From: Zopfochytrium polystomum
Lineage: Eukaryota > Chytridiomycota > Chytridiomycetes > Chytridiales > Chytridiaceae
Length of the DNA stretch: 64,000 nt
Assembly: GCA_025765615.1 (NCBI GenBank)
Contig: JAIVFJ010000197.1
Coordinates: 55,063-119,062 of the forward strand
Direction: 5' to 3'
In this document: positions 1 through 9,321 of the stretch, one piece after another
How positions within the stretch are numbered: the stretch's first letter is position 1
Layout of the letters: the number at the start of each line of letters is the position of its first letter
The notes under the pieces: generated by a model
Told to the model about the DNA's origin: nothing
Databases searched by the model: none
What the model saw: the letters and a program-made list of their open reading frames with translations, nothing else
Program-made: the position numbers and the translations under genes

Positions 1-955
1 ATTCATACGGTCGCCTTTGGGAATTTTTGCGAAACAGCGTGAGTCGAGTTGCAGACGCGACTCTGAAGGAATGGCGATGTGTATACGCACCTAGCCAAAA
101 TAGATGCTCCATCCTCCTCAGTTCTGCTTCAAAGTCGCTGTATCTATCGATGGGTGCGACTGAGGAATGCGGTCGCAAAAGAGGCTGCGTCTCGTTAGTA
201 TCGTCACGATCTGCTTCTTCTCTATGGTCGGTTTCTAAACATTAACAGGATTTTTTGGCAGCCAATCGCACAAAGACAGAAACAACAAATATATACATAA
301 ACATCCACTCAACTGTAACGCCGCTGCACGCTTCGCCTCGTGGCATCTCCGCACCGATTCCGCGGCAAGTCCAGACACGTGCTGGAACCGCTTCAGGACC
401 TCCTGAAACTCTCGGTGCAGCTTTTCGTGCTGCGCGCGTCGGTGGTTCGAGGTGTACACCATACAGAGTATGTGCTTGAATGTTTAGCTTTCGTCGTTAC
501 CGCCCAACGACAAAGATCTCCCAAGAGAACTATAATAAAAATGTGCTCACCTTATTAAACGATGCATCGCCGACATCGCGCTCCATTATTGCCAAATCCG
601 TCCGAGTCCGCGCGACCAAAGATCTGGCATACTCCGTCTGCGTCCTGCTGCTTCCCCAGATCTATAGTCAGCAACTGCCTCACCCAGGTCCACGTCCCCT
701 CGCCCCCACTCTTTCCTCGCTTCTCACAGTTGACTCTTCACATCATCGGCTGCCCCCACCGCGCCGGCGTCGACCGCAGCGTCCAGGCGCTCGACGTGCG
801 AGTGCATTATTGCGACGCTGCTTGAGATCCAGAAGACGGCGTTGGTGATGCGGTTCCTGGGCCTGAGGGTGGACAGCGCATCGTCCGCGCGAGCAGTGGA
901 CGAGGACGGGTGCCTTGCTGGGGTGGGCGAGAGGTAGGGCGGCGGTGAGCGGCGC
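1..955. other. No supported gene; accessory-region flank
   Basis: I cannot assign a gene here. A short minus-strand reading frame at 235-462 (75 codons, a charged segment followed by one hydrophobic stretch) is the only one that looks faintly protein-like, and it has no family I recognise. Positions 730-950 are GC-rich, similar in composition to the 3' parts of the LRR-like family, but the similarity is too weak to call a copy. Confidence 0.4.
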
Positions 956-1048
956 ATGTGGACAGACTTGGGATCAATTGACTTTAGAGTTTTGCCTACT
1001 CGGTGGCGCTGTGACTGGGCCAACATTTGCAAACGAGGCCCTCATCCT

Positions 1049-2866
1049 ATGATCGACTTCCACTTTGATGACTATTCTGACGTGAAAGACAGCAGTACTC
1101 AAAAAGCGGTCGCGCAATCCCGCGCCAAAGCCTTCGTCGATCGAATCGAGCATGATTGCAGTTCAACGGACGCTGGACAGGCGACGCCGAAATCGGGTAC
1201 TGTCCGCCTTCGAATCAGCTTATACAACGTGCACGACGTATGGACGAAGCTGCGCTTGGGTCTCTTTCCCTCCAGTGCCGCGGCAAACACCTTTCTCGCG
1301 GCTGTCACAATGGATCCTCGCATTTCGCTAGTCTCATCACTCTCACCAGTACCGATGCCGCCGGCTATTCCACTCTCAATCGACTTAATCTACGACTGGG
1401 ATCGGTCCTTTTCAACGGCTCCCCTGGAGGCGATCGACACAATGCTCTTCCGAACGGACAAAGGAACCAGCACCCACCGCTTCAGCATGGGCGATGTGGC
1501 CTGCAGGCTCTTTCCCAACAACAGAGGGCTGAGGGCGCTAACAAGGTTCCTGCCCACATGCCGCATTCGCAGTTTTAGCCTCCAAGTTACTACCGCGGAC
1601 TTCAGTGCCGATCTGCTCAAGAGTCTGGTGGTAAAATCGTCGTGCGTGACTGGATTGTACGTGCTCTGGGGCTACCCGATTGATGGGGTGGAGTCGATCG
1701 CTGAAGCGGCGGCCATGAGTCCGCATTTAAAAGCGCTCCATATCACAGTCGGCGAATCTGGCCTTGAAGCCTTTGTCCAAGGCCTCGGCAGTCTTCATGG
1801 AAGTCACCTTCAGAGCTTGAGTCTCCGAATTGATCAAGGTTGGCAATCATTCGATTCGGAATCGCAAGATCGCCTTCGGCTTACGGCCGTCGCAGCCAGA
1901 ATCGCTCAATTGTTCTCTTCAAACCACTTAATCTCACTAAATGTGGACCAGAAAACAGCCTTCGACGACATGTCGGTGGAGCCTATCATCACTGCCTTGG
2001 AGTCGAATAAAACGCGATCACTGCAATTTCTTCGTCTCAATTGCAACCTGGACAGTGCCATTCCCAGGTTCGCTCGAGCAGTGAAAGGCTCCCGTCTCCG
2101 GCTGCTTGGAATGAAGAGCACCGATCCGTCGCCCAGACGCTTGGTGGACCTCATATCTATCACTGCTGGAGCACAGGAGCCGCAACTGGACGTACTTGAG
2201 GTCAACTTGACTGAAATTGCGGCGGCGTCGCGACACCCTTCTCAACCCGATTCCATGGAGGGACTGGTCGCCGCACTGCGCAACTCCTCCCTGTCCATCC
2301 TTGGAGCTCCCCTCGACCTCGAGCGCATCTGTCAAGCGAACCAAACATTCCTCCGAGTAGTTACAAGCCATGGCTCCCTTCGCTATCCGAATTTCGCAGG
2401 TGGAGTCCAAATTCCATTTCCTCTGGCGATCCGCGCCGCGCGCCGCCGCGCCGACATTCTAGCCGATGTCGTCCTCCCCTCCGCCCGTATCCTCCTCATA
2501 CCTGCAACCACCAGCACCCACCGCAACACCCGCTGGCCGCCGCTGCTTTCCCGTCTTGTTCTCGACTGCAGCATGTCCGCCAGCTTCCACCCGCGGGACG
2601 CCGCCGCCGTCCTCGCGACCCTCTCCGACCGCGCCTCCATCGGGTTCCTCGACGCCTCCGCCCAGAGCTGCTCCCCCTGCCCTTGCACCGTGCAGCCTCT
2701 TTGCGACTGCAGCACGCCCGGTCAGCACTGCTTCACCGTTTGCAACCGTACCCAGTCGAAGGCGAACGGATGGACCCCTGTGCGTGGCTGCGCTTTGTGG
2801 GAGCGCTTGTTTGTCTGGCGCTGCGCGGCGTTTTTGGACCGCCGACGGTGCGGGGGGGCAGGGTAG
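1049..2866 (+). CDS. LRR-like family protein, the only full-length copy in the window
   Basis: An uninterrupted intronless frame; an in-frame ATG also lies at 956. I prefer the ATG at 1049 because three decayed copies (starts at 18222-, 23294- and 63423-) all begin with the same pattern, Met-Ile-x-x-x-Phe-x-(Asp/Tyr)-x-Ser, and their similarity does not extend further upstream. From 1049 the product is about 605 residues. Its middle holds several Leu-x-x-Leu-x-Leu spacings (for example LKALHI, LQSLSL, LISLNV, LQFLRL, LRLLGM, LDVLEV), consistent with an irregular leucine-rich-repeat solenoid. The last 150 residues are Arg/Ala/Pro-rich. No catalytic motif, signal peptide or membrane segment is visible. 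Function is unknown; the solenoid suggests protein binding. It faces an ankyrin-family remnant on the opposite strand (3340-3760). Confidence 0.6.
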   Translation: MIDFHFDDYSDVKDSSTQKAVAQSRAKAFVDRIEHDCSSTDAGQATPKSGTVRLRISLYNVHDVWTKLRLGLFPSSAAANTFLAAVTMDPRISLVSSLSPVPMPPAIPLSIDLIYDWDRSFSTAPLEAIDTMLFRTDKGTSTHRFSMGDVACRLFPNNRGLRALTRFLPTCRIRSFSLQVTTADFSADLLKSLVVKSSCVTGLYVLWGYPIDGVESIAEAAAMSPHLKALHITVGESGLEAFVQGLGSLHGSHLQSLSLRIDQGWQSFDSESQDRLRLTAVAARIAQLFSSNHLISLNVDQKTAFDDMSVEPIITALESNKTRSLQFLRLNCNLDSAIPRFARAVKGSRLRLLGMKSTDPSPRRLVDLISITAGAQEPQLDVLEVNLTEIAAASRHPSQPDSMEGLVAALRNSSLSILGAPLDLERICQANQTFLRVVTSHGSLRYPNFAGGVQIPFPLAIRAARRRADILADVVLPSARILLIPATTSTHRNTRWPPLLSRLVLDCSMSASFHPRDAAAVLATLSDRASIGFLDASAQSCSPCPCTVQPLCDCSTPGQHCFTVCNRTQSKANGWTPVRGCALWERLFVWRCAAFLDRRRCGGAG

Positions 2867-3006
2867 CGCGCAACAGGGAAACTCTGATGCGCGAACGTGC
2901 TGGGTGAAATTTCGGATGCGCGTTGAGGGCTTGGTTTTACCATGCAGAAGTAACGTGTGCCGATTCAACACAGCATTTTTTTTTCTTTCTTTTTTTTCTT
3001 GGTTGT

Positions 3007-3172
3007 CACCCCAGTTGCACTCGCCTAACCCGGTCGACTAACAGATGGGCATCTCCTGGTAGGTGCGCTGTGTGGGAGCATTTGTTTGTGTGGCGCTGTG
3101 CGGCATTTGTGAACCGACGACAGGGTTAGGGCAGAGCGCAAACGAGAGAGCCTTGGAAGAAGCTTGTTGTGT
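3007..3172 (+). pseudogene. Detached 3' tail of the LRR-like family
   Basis: This stretch repeats the last coding part and stop region of the LRR-like gene that ends at 2866. Both contain the block read as 'gtgggagc(g/a)..ttgtttgt(c/g)tggcgctg'. The remnant at 61.6 kb shares the longer string beginning 'caccccagttgcactcg'. No upstream part of the gene accompanies it, so it is a solo 3' fragment, about 140 bp downstream of the full copy and on the same strand. Confidence 0.6.
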
Positions 3173-3339
3173 TGAATGTTGCAAACCAAATAAAGAACAT
3201 AATTTTGTTTTCTTTCAAGTACAAGCCCTACCCCTATCCCTACAGATTAACAGGATAGAAGTGATTAAGTCAAGTGCGTTTTCCCATCGTGGCAACCCCA
3301 TCAAGATTCTTACCAATCGGAATCCATATTGTGCCGCCA

Positions 3340-3760
3340 CACACATGATGCTGGACAACCGCCGCCGCCCTGCCCATGCGCTCCAGCGCTGCGCCCGCCC
3401 GCCCCGGCAAGGCAGTGCCGCAGCCACGCCACGGACGGCTTCGCCCGCGGCAGCTGCTGCGGCGGTTGGGGGTTCTAGCCGAGTGTCCTGGCTCGGCGGC
3501 GTCCGTCTGCTTGCACCAAAGAAATGTCGTCGCCAAAGACGGCCGCGAGGGGGGCGGCAGCAAGCGTGTCGGGGCTGGCTACCAGCATGGCACCGAAGTC
3601 CGCGCGAGTCCCAGCTGCACGCCGTGCTGCGCGAGGCGGTCCCTCTGGGCTGCGACGGCGCAGGTCGGTCGTGCTTGGAACGAGGATGAGTTCCAACTGC
3701 AGCAGGAACAGCAGCAGCAGCAGCATTATTAGCTGCCATCGCATCAGTCATAGGCATACT
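3340..3760 (-). pseudogene. Ankyrin-family C-terminal remnant
   Basis: Read on the minus strand, this segment contains a degraded version of the C-terminal domain of the nearby ankyrin proteins. A piece corresponding to 'LVASPDTLAAAPLAAVFGDD' aligns with 'LEASPDALATASLKAVVGDN' of the gene at 5033-7780. A second piece in another frame keeps the WLRHCFGG-x-x-x-AALERRA-type motif next to the normal C-terminus. About 150 codons between the two pieces are missing. It cannot encode a protein. It sits tail-to-tail with the LRR-like gene at 1049-2866. Confidence 0.65.
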
Positions 3761-4754
3761 CGTTGAGGATTGCCATCGAGCGGACAACTCTAACTTGCAA
3801 ATTCTCTGGTGGAACGCAGGCAACCAATGATTTCAGCCTGTGCGCATCGTGGTTGGTGCTGTATTGGGAAGAAGACGGTGAACTAAATGCTTGCTTGGAG
3901 GCCTCTGTCGGACAGCCATAGTCCCACCCCTGAGAACCCAAAGAACACTTCGCAGCGCCGATGGAAGATCGGATCATAGCTGCAAAGCTCGTGCAAAACA
4001 GCGAGACCGAGACAAAGTGGCTGACCGAGAGCGAGAACCCTGCCGCAACGACTGCTCGATTAGTGCTGCACAAATCGCACGACCAAAGATCGAATCGTCC
4101 GGTATCCACAGACAGGGCCGTGCGAGAAACATTCGTCCACTTCGTGTATCAGCATAGTTGTTCGAAAAAAAATAATGAAATAATTAAAAATAGAAGACGT
4201 GCGGTTCCGGCTCTCTTCACTGGGCACGGAGCGCAAGGCCGCGCATGATGCCTTCAAGAAAAAGTTGATCGAGCCTCGGACCTACACGAGGCTCACAAGC
4301 ATATAACAATATTTTTTGCTAGGCCGGAATCGAACCGAGAATGTCACCCAGCATCACCGAAGATCGAGTGTGATCAAGTAGCAAGCGAAGCGAACAAAAA
4401 GAGAACCGCATGCCCCTGCGGCACAACAGCACTTTCATCGGAAGCCTGCAAACTTGTCCAAAACATGGTAAGGTAATCAAGGTGTGATACCCCCCTTAAC
4501 CTTGAACCATCGTATGTGGCGGTGAGGTTGTTGGGAAGGTGGTTTTGGTGGGCAACGGCGGACATAAGGTGCGCACGGCGGCAGAGCTGACGGTCGGCAT
4601 GATGGGGCCGCGCTGGCTCGAGTGCGAGGGAGGTGGCTGCAAGGGCGGCACGCGGCGCGCAGGCAAGACTTCGAGGAAGGAGGGAAGATCGATCAGGCTC
4701 CCCGACATCTCCTCGCGTGCCGGTACCCTGCAGCTCGTTTGTAATTCAAGTACA
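3761..4754. other. Unassigned intergenic stretch
   Basis: No gene is supported. Notable items are a perfect 8-bp inverted repeat with an 8-base loop (gagcctcg/cgaggctc, about 4272-4295), an AT-rich patch at 4160-4195, and a tRNA B-box-like string on the minus strand near 4325-4345 that does not fold into a complete tRNA. The short frames on both strands have no recognisable family. Confidence 0.4.
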
Positions 4755-4905
4755 CCCGGCCGGCACACTGCCACCCCAAGTAGCACTCGCACCGGGCAGG
4801 CGCTTCGGGTGCGTGCGTCCATTTTGCGGGAACGCATCTTTGTGATGATGATGTGCGGCGTTTCTGGGGCCGCCGCCGATGCGGACTCTTCGATCGTACG
4901 CGAAA
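4755..4905 (+). pseudogene. Second detached 3' tail of the LRR-like family
   Basis: The string 'cactgccacccc' followed by 'gcactcg', then 'gcgggaacg' and 'tgcggcgtttctggggccgcc', follows the same order as the 3' end of the LRR-like family at 2.72-2.87 kb and at 61.55-61.70 kb, but with more mismatches. Nothing upstream of it resembles the family, so it is another solo 3' fragment. It lies just beyond the 3' end of the ankyrin gene at 5033. Confidence 0.4.
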
Positions 4906-5032
4906 GAATCGCCTCAGAGGAACCAGATGAAAAAAAGTACTCACACGGTTTCGTGATTACATTCTATTTGTTAAAGCGGCAGCCCACCAAAACAAATGAC
5001 GACGATAGAAGAAATCAAATCACCTCTGCAAT

Positions 5033-7780
5033 CTATGTGTCTTCCTGCATCGAAGAGGAATCCTCTAACTCGCTCCCCAACGAAATGTGAAGCCACGCCT
5101 CGTGCTCGACAACCTCCGCCGCCCTGAGCTCCAGCGCGGCGTCAACGCCGCCAAAGCAGTGCCGCAGCCACACAACAGAGTCCAGCGACCCGCGGGACAC
5201 AGCAAAGTCCATCGTCTCCACCGCCGTCCGCGCGCCACTGCGCGCGAGCATGCCCAGCATCGGGCGGAACCCGGCAAGCATCGGGTGCGCGGAAGCCGCT
5301 TCCGGGAAACCCTCACAGAGCCACTGCAGCATGGCGAAGCGAAGGTGGCGCACGCAGGATTCCATCAAAGCCGTGACGGCGCCGCGAGCGGCGAAGAGCG
5401 CTGGCCGGCGGGAGTGGAGGGATTTGAGCACCGCGACGCCGAGGCCGTCGATTGCGGCTGCGCGCTCGGACCGGTTCGCTGGCTCGTCATCCGAAGGCGC
5501 GTCCCAGAGCTCGAGCGTGTTGTCGCCAACGACGGCCTTAAGGGACGCGGTGGCGAGCGCGTCGGGGCTTGCCTCCAACACTGCGTCGAGATGCTTTGCG
5601 AGCCCGAGCTGGACGCAGCGCAACGCAAGTTGGTCGCATTGCGCTGCGTCGCTGCAAGAGGCGACCACTACAGCCATACTGGCGACAGGCATGCCCTCCA
5701 GCGGCAGCAGATGAACGGTGGGATTGCCAGTGCGCGACTGCTCCTCAAGGACCTTGGTCCAAAATGCTGGTACCGTTATTTCCTTCCCGCTCGCGTGCCT
5801 CTGGCTGCCGTCATCACTTTCGCCGTTGGTCCCGAGCTTCTTCCGTCGTCTGCCCTCGGCGGTCAGACCAAAATTGACTTCAAGGTACTCCACTACGTCC
5901 AGATGCCATTTGTAAAAGGCGCGCGTCGCTGCGTCACTACTGCATCCTTCAGATCGATTTTCGTGGAGAAACTTGACCACCTCCAGATACCCTCGCTCTG
6001 CTGCCATGTCCATGGCCTTTTTGCTGCACCCCTCCTTCCGGTTCGCGTGGAGGTATTGTACCACATTCAGATGTCCGTTGCTGGCTGCTCCATTCATGGC
6101 CTCCTTAGTGCAGCCTTCGACACGACGATTGTGCAAGAACTCGACCACGTCTAGGTGTCCCGCTGCTGCAGCTTTGTCCATTGCATCCGCTGTGAAGTTC
6201 GCAGTGTAATAGTTGTGCAGGAATTTCACAACTGCCAAATGACCGCCCGCCGCTGCCGCATTCACAGCAGCTTTTGTGCAGCCCTCCTGGCGGTTGCTGT
6301 GCAAAAATTCGAGGACGTCCAAAAGTCCCGCGCCTGCGGCCAAGTCCATTGCCCAAGCCTCAGTCCAGCCTTCAAAGGATCGTCGATGCAAGACCTGGAT
6401 GATCTCCAAGCATGCTCGTGGTACCACATGGAACCACTTGAGGATCGGCTCGTACACAGTGGCGGCCTCAAAGTCTGCCACCTCGGGACGATGTTCCAGC
6501 AGGAACTTGACCACCTCTGCTATTGCCATCAAACCCTCCCGATCCTCCGTAGACGGATACAGTGCGCCAAAGATCCCGTCCGCCGTGCAGCCCTCGGCGC
6601 GATGGGAGTGCAGGAACTTCACCACGTCAATGTGCCCATTCTCCACTGCCCCATTCATCGCCGCGACCGTGGCCGGCGCTCCGCGCTCGTGCAAATACTC
6701 AACGACAGCAAGGTGTCCCTTCGTCGCAGCCTCGTCCAACGCCTCGGCCACGCACTCGCTGCCGAACCTCTCCATCACCCACTCGAGCACGCGCACTCGC
6801 CCCGACTCGGCGGCCTCAGCGGCAACCTTGAGCCCAATTTGGGTATCAAAAGGCTTGAACACGTCCGCCCACCTCAGCAAGTCAACGCGGCCGTCGCGGG
6901 CCGCGTTGTAGATAAAACCGTCGTCGATGCTGAGCGTGGGCTGCGCGGCAAAGAGCGCGACGACGCGGTGCACCGGGAGGCCGGACTGCGCAACGTCGCT
7001 CGACTCGATAGAGCACTCGCCGCGTGGTCCAGGCCGAACGAGGTCCAGCCAGTCGCGGGCCACGGCAACAGGGTAAAGCTGGCGCACGAACCGGTCGTCT
7101 ATCTTCGAATGGACAACTTCGAACATGGATCTGCTGCGGATGAGGAGGTAGTCGGGGTAGTTGAGCGACACGCCGTCGTTTAGTACCGCTGCAAAGTTCA
7201 ACGCGCGGGCGGCCGTTGCTGCCGCGGCCGCGGCCTGTGTGGGTGCTGTTTTGGGATCGATGAGCAAGTTGTGGAGGTCGTGTTCGAAGATGTCGCGGCA
7301 CACGGATCTGGTTCGTTCGCGATCAGCGCCGGAGCCGCCGGGGCGGAGCGGTTGGATGTCGATGCCGGACAGGAGTTGGGTAACGGGGCTGGCGAGGGCG
7401 AGCATGGTGTTTTTAAGCTCGGGTGAGAGTTTGTCCCAGTGGCTGCGGCGCACGAAGGAGGTCGTCGGAGCTTCGGCCAAGGGCCTGTGTGGGGCTGGAG
7501 CGGGGACTGGCACGGCCGTCGTGGCGGTGGGCGGTGAATCAAGGAGCCTCAAGCTCGTGAGAAGTGTTGTCACTGCGGCGACAGCAGTTTGGAGTGCGCC
7601 AAAGTGCTCGCGGACGGGTTCGTTCGAAGAGGACGCTTCACCGCCTTTGAGGGTGGCGACTGCGGTAACAATGGCGGTGGTGGCTGCAGCTGCAGAGACG
7701 GCGGCTGCCAGCGCCTTTGCGGAGACCTGGATGGCGCGGATCTGGGCCTCGATGGCCGCCACGCCTTGCGCCGTCAGCAT
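5033..7780 (-). CDS. F-box-like ankyrin-repeat protein, intact copy
   Basis: A continuous 915-codon frame from a true ATG (7780-7778), with no intron. Order of parts: an Ala-rich N-terminal helix region (residues 1-110); a short F-box-like segment around 113-140 (W-D-K-L-S-P-E-L followed by a hydrophobic helix); a linker; ankyrin-type repeats from about 290 to 645, many with the signature GHLxVVxFLHxxRxEGC; then a conserved C-terminal domain (about 690-915) ending with WLRHCFGG, VVEHEAW and an acidic Ser-rich tail. F-box plus ankyrin proteins are usually substrate adaptors of SCF ubiquitin ligases; that role is inferred here. It is the only copy in the window with start, repeats and C-terminus all in one frame. 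The copy at 9.3-12.3 kb shares both coding and flanking sequence with it. Confidence 0.8.
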   Translation of the reverse strand: MLTAQGVAAIEAQIRAIQVSAKALAAAVSAAAATTAIVTAVATLKGGEASSSNEPVREHFGALQTAVAAVTTLLTSLRLLDSPPTATTAVPVPAPAPHRPLAEAPTTSFVRRSHWDKLSPELKNTMLALASPVTQLLSGIDIQPLRPGGSGADRERTRSVCRDIFEHDLHNLLIDPKTAPTQAAAAAATAARALNFAAVLNDGVSLNYPDYLLIRSRSMFEVVHSKIDDRFVRQLYPVAVARDWLDLVRPGPRGECSIESSDVAQSGLPVHRVVALFAAQPTLSIDDGFIYNAARDGRVDLLRWADVFKPFDTQIGLKVAAEAAESGRVRVLEWVMERFGSECVAEALDEAATKGHLAVVEYLHERGAPATVAAMNGAVENGHIDVVKFLHSHRAEGCTADGIFGALYPSTEDREGLMAIAEVVKFLLEHRPEVADFEAATVYEPILKWFHVVPRACLEIIQVLHRRSFEGWTEAWAMDLAAGAGLLDVLEFLHSNRQEGCTKAAVNAAAAGGHLAVVKFLHNYYTANFTADAMDKAAAAGHLDVVEFLHNRRVEGCTKEAMNGAASNGHLNVVQYLHANRKEGCSKKAMDMAAERGYLEVVKFLHENRSEGCSSDAATRAFYKWHLDVVEYLEVNFGLTAEGRRRKKLGTNGESDDGSQRHASGKEITVPAFWTKVLEEQSRTGNPTVHLLPLEGMPVASMAVVVASCSDAAQCDQLALRCVQLGLAKHLDAVLEASPDALATASLKAVVGDNTLELWDAPSDDEPANRSERAAAIDGLGVAVLKSLHSRRPALFAARGAVTALMESCVRHLRFAMLQWLCEGFPEAASAHPMLAGFRPMLGMLARSGARTAVETMDFAVSRGSLDSVVWLRHCFGGVDAALELRAAEVVEHEAWLHISLGSELEDSSSMQEDT

Positions 7781-9320
7781 CTAATGATGATGCCCAATGG
7801 TAATGGTCCAATGGTCCAATGGTGGAGGGTGTTGTTACGGCAGCTTCTTCGACCGACTCGACACTGGTGGTGAGAGCCAGACAGTGCCCCGTCCTCGTTG
7901 TCGTTGACAAGGTTCGCTGACCACCACGCAAGCATTCCCCTCCTCATCTCATTCCCTCATACACCCCCCCCCCCAGTGGAAGATTGCAGCAATAATAATC
8001 ATCCGAAAAAGGATGCCCCCCAACTGGCCAAAATGATGGGGCAATCTTCATGAAGACCAGCGGATGCGCGTCTGATGTCTGGAGCGTGTTCGCAGCCTGG
8101 CTGTTGAATTGAAAAGGTAAGATGAGGGTGGGTGAGCGACACAGCTGCTCGTTGACCCGCCAGCGGCGTACATGGTCTCGCTCAGGAGACCGTTGCTTCT
8201 GCAGGGAGATTCAGGCGCAAGCTCAGTGCCCACAACAAGCCGTCCTTTCGTTCAGGTTTCGTTGGATTGGGCTGATTGATAAGCGAGACTCAAGGCGGTG
8301 GATACATCACGACGAAAAGCGGTCAAGTTCTCTCCTGAATCGGCATCTGCGTTGGTCAAGATTGGAGGCTGGTGAGGTTATGGACGGACCAAGAAGGGCA
8401 TCCACTCGGCTTTTACAGTAGTACTTCTCCACCTTGTGTCTTTGTCTTTGTCTCTGTCTCTCTCTCTTTCTCATTGTCTCCAGCCAACGCCTCCAGCACA
8501 TGACCACGGCCACTGGATCGACTGAGCCTGGACAGGGTCCACCACAAAAGGGTTAACACCCTCGAGGAAGGCCAAGGCAACTCAGAGGTGTTGAGTGGAT
8601 TGGTGGTGGGCAGAGGCTGAGCCTCCCGAGGCAGTGGATGCCAGAGTTGGCAGCAAGAAAGCGCTCGCACAGGGCTGCCGGCGACTGCAAACTGTGGGCA
8701 TGGCGCCCTTCTCGCCGCCAGTGACCGCTCACACCAGTACTGCGATCATGGGGTCGCATTGTATCGTCGGGGTCCACAGTGTGAGCAGCACTCCGATCAC
8801 ATGTGGTCCCATCTGTTTGGTGAGGGCGGGGGGGCAGCGCCGGAGGTGCACCTCCGGAGGGGCACCTCGAGGTCGAATCTTTGAAAGAGAGAAAGTTGGA
8901 GAGGAAGAGTGTGTGCGTGTGCGTTGCGTGTCATTGTGTGGAGTGTGTGTGCGTTGTGTGCGTGGTGTGTGCGTGTGTGTGACAGGAAAGTAACAATGCT
9001 CCCACCATCCTCTCTTGTTGCAAAGCCTGTGGAGCCCAGGAGGGGACTGCACACTGCCTGGACGAGTCAACCCAAAATTTCTGTCTGCCAAATTCCTTCT
9101 TTACTTGCCTGAAACGATAGATCGGCGACAAAGTCTCCCAAAGTCTCCCCGAAGTCTTTTTATTCTCCAATTTTCCTAATTTTCGTCATCGGTCTGACAA
9201 GTCAACGTGCAAAATGGCAAAATGGCGGATTGCACAAGAACACAAGTATTAATACACGGTTTCGTGACCACAATTGATTTGTTTAGCGCCAGCCCCAAAC
9301 GAATGACGAAGATAGAAGAG
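7781..9320. other. Upstream region of the 5.0-7.8 kb ankyrin gene; no supported gene
   Basis: The first 80 bases contain a tandem 'caatggt' repeat and a block (ggtggag..ggcagcttc..cgaccga) also present upstream of the ankyrin copy ending at 12.3 kb, so the duplication included promoter sequence. An inverted repeat (gaagattgc at 7979-7987, gcaatcttc at 8041-8049) encloses a smaller hairpin. Positions 8425-8490 are CT-rich and 8905-8985 are GT-rich. Positions 9240-9320 match the 3' flank of the 5033-7780 gene. Short frames here have no recognisable family. Confidence 0.45.
8840..8857. repeat. Perfect 18-bp palindrome
   Basis: The 18 bases CCGGAGGTGCACCTCCGG read identically on both strands and are followed at once by a partial echo (ggaggggcacctcgagg). 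Such a site could bind a dimeric transcription factor or form a cruciform, but nothing in the sequence shows which. Confidence 0.5.
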
Positions 9321-9321
9321 A

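Noticed and set aside
4318..4392. tRNA-like sequence on the minus strand (ggttcgattcc B-box and a cttgcta/tagcaaa acceptor-like pair).
   Set aside because: The B-box and a 6-bp outer stem are present, but the D arm lacks the usual GG, and no anticodon stem of five pairs can be formed. At best it is a decayed tRNA or a tRNA-derived repeat.
5087..6154. 355-codon plus-strand frame opposite the ankyrin gene.
   Set aside because: It is the antisense shadow of repeat-rich coding sequence with strong codon bias. Equivalent antisense frames appear opposite every ankyrin copy.
7979..8049. Inverted repeat resembling a tiny MITE.
   Set aside because: The 9-bp arms are short, there is no target-site duplication, and no second copy is visible in the window.
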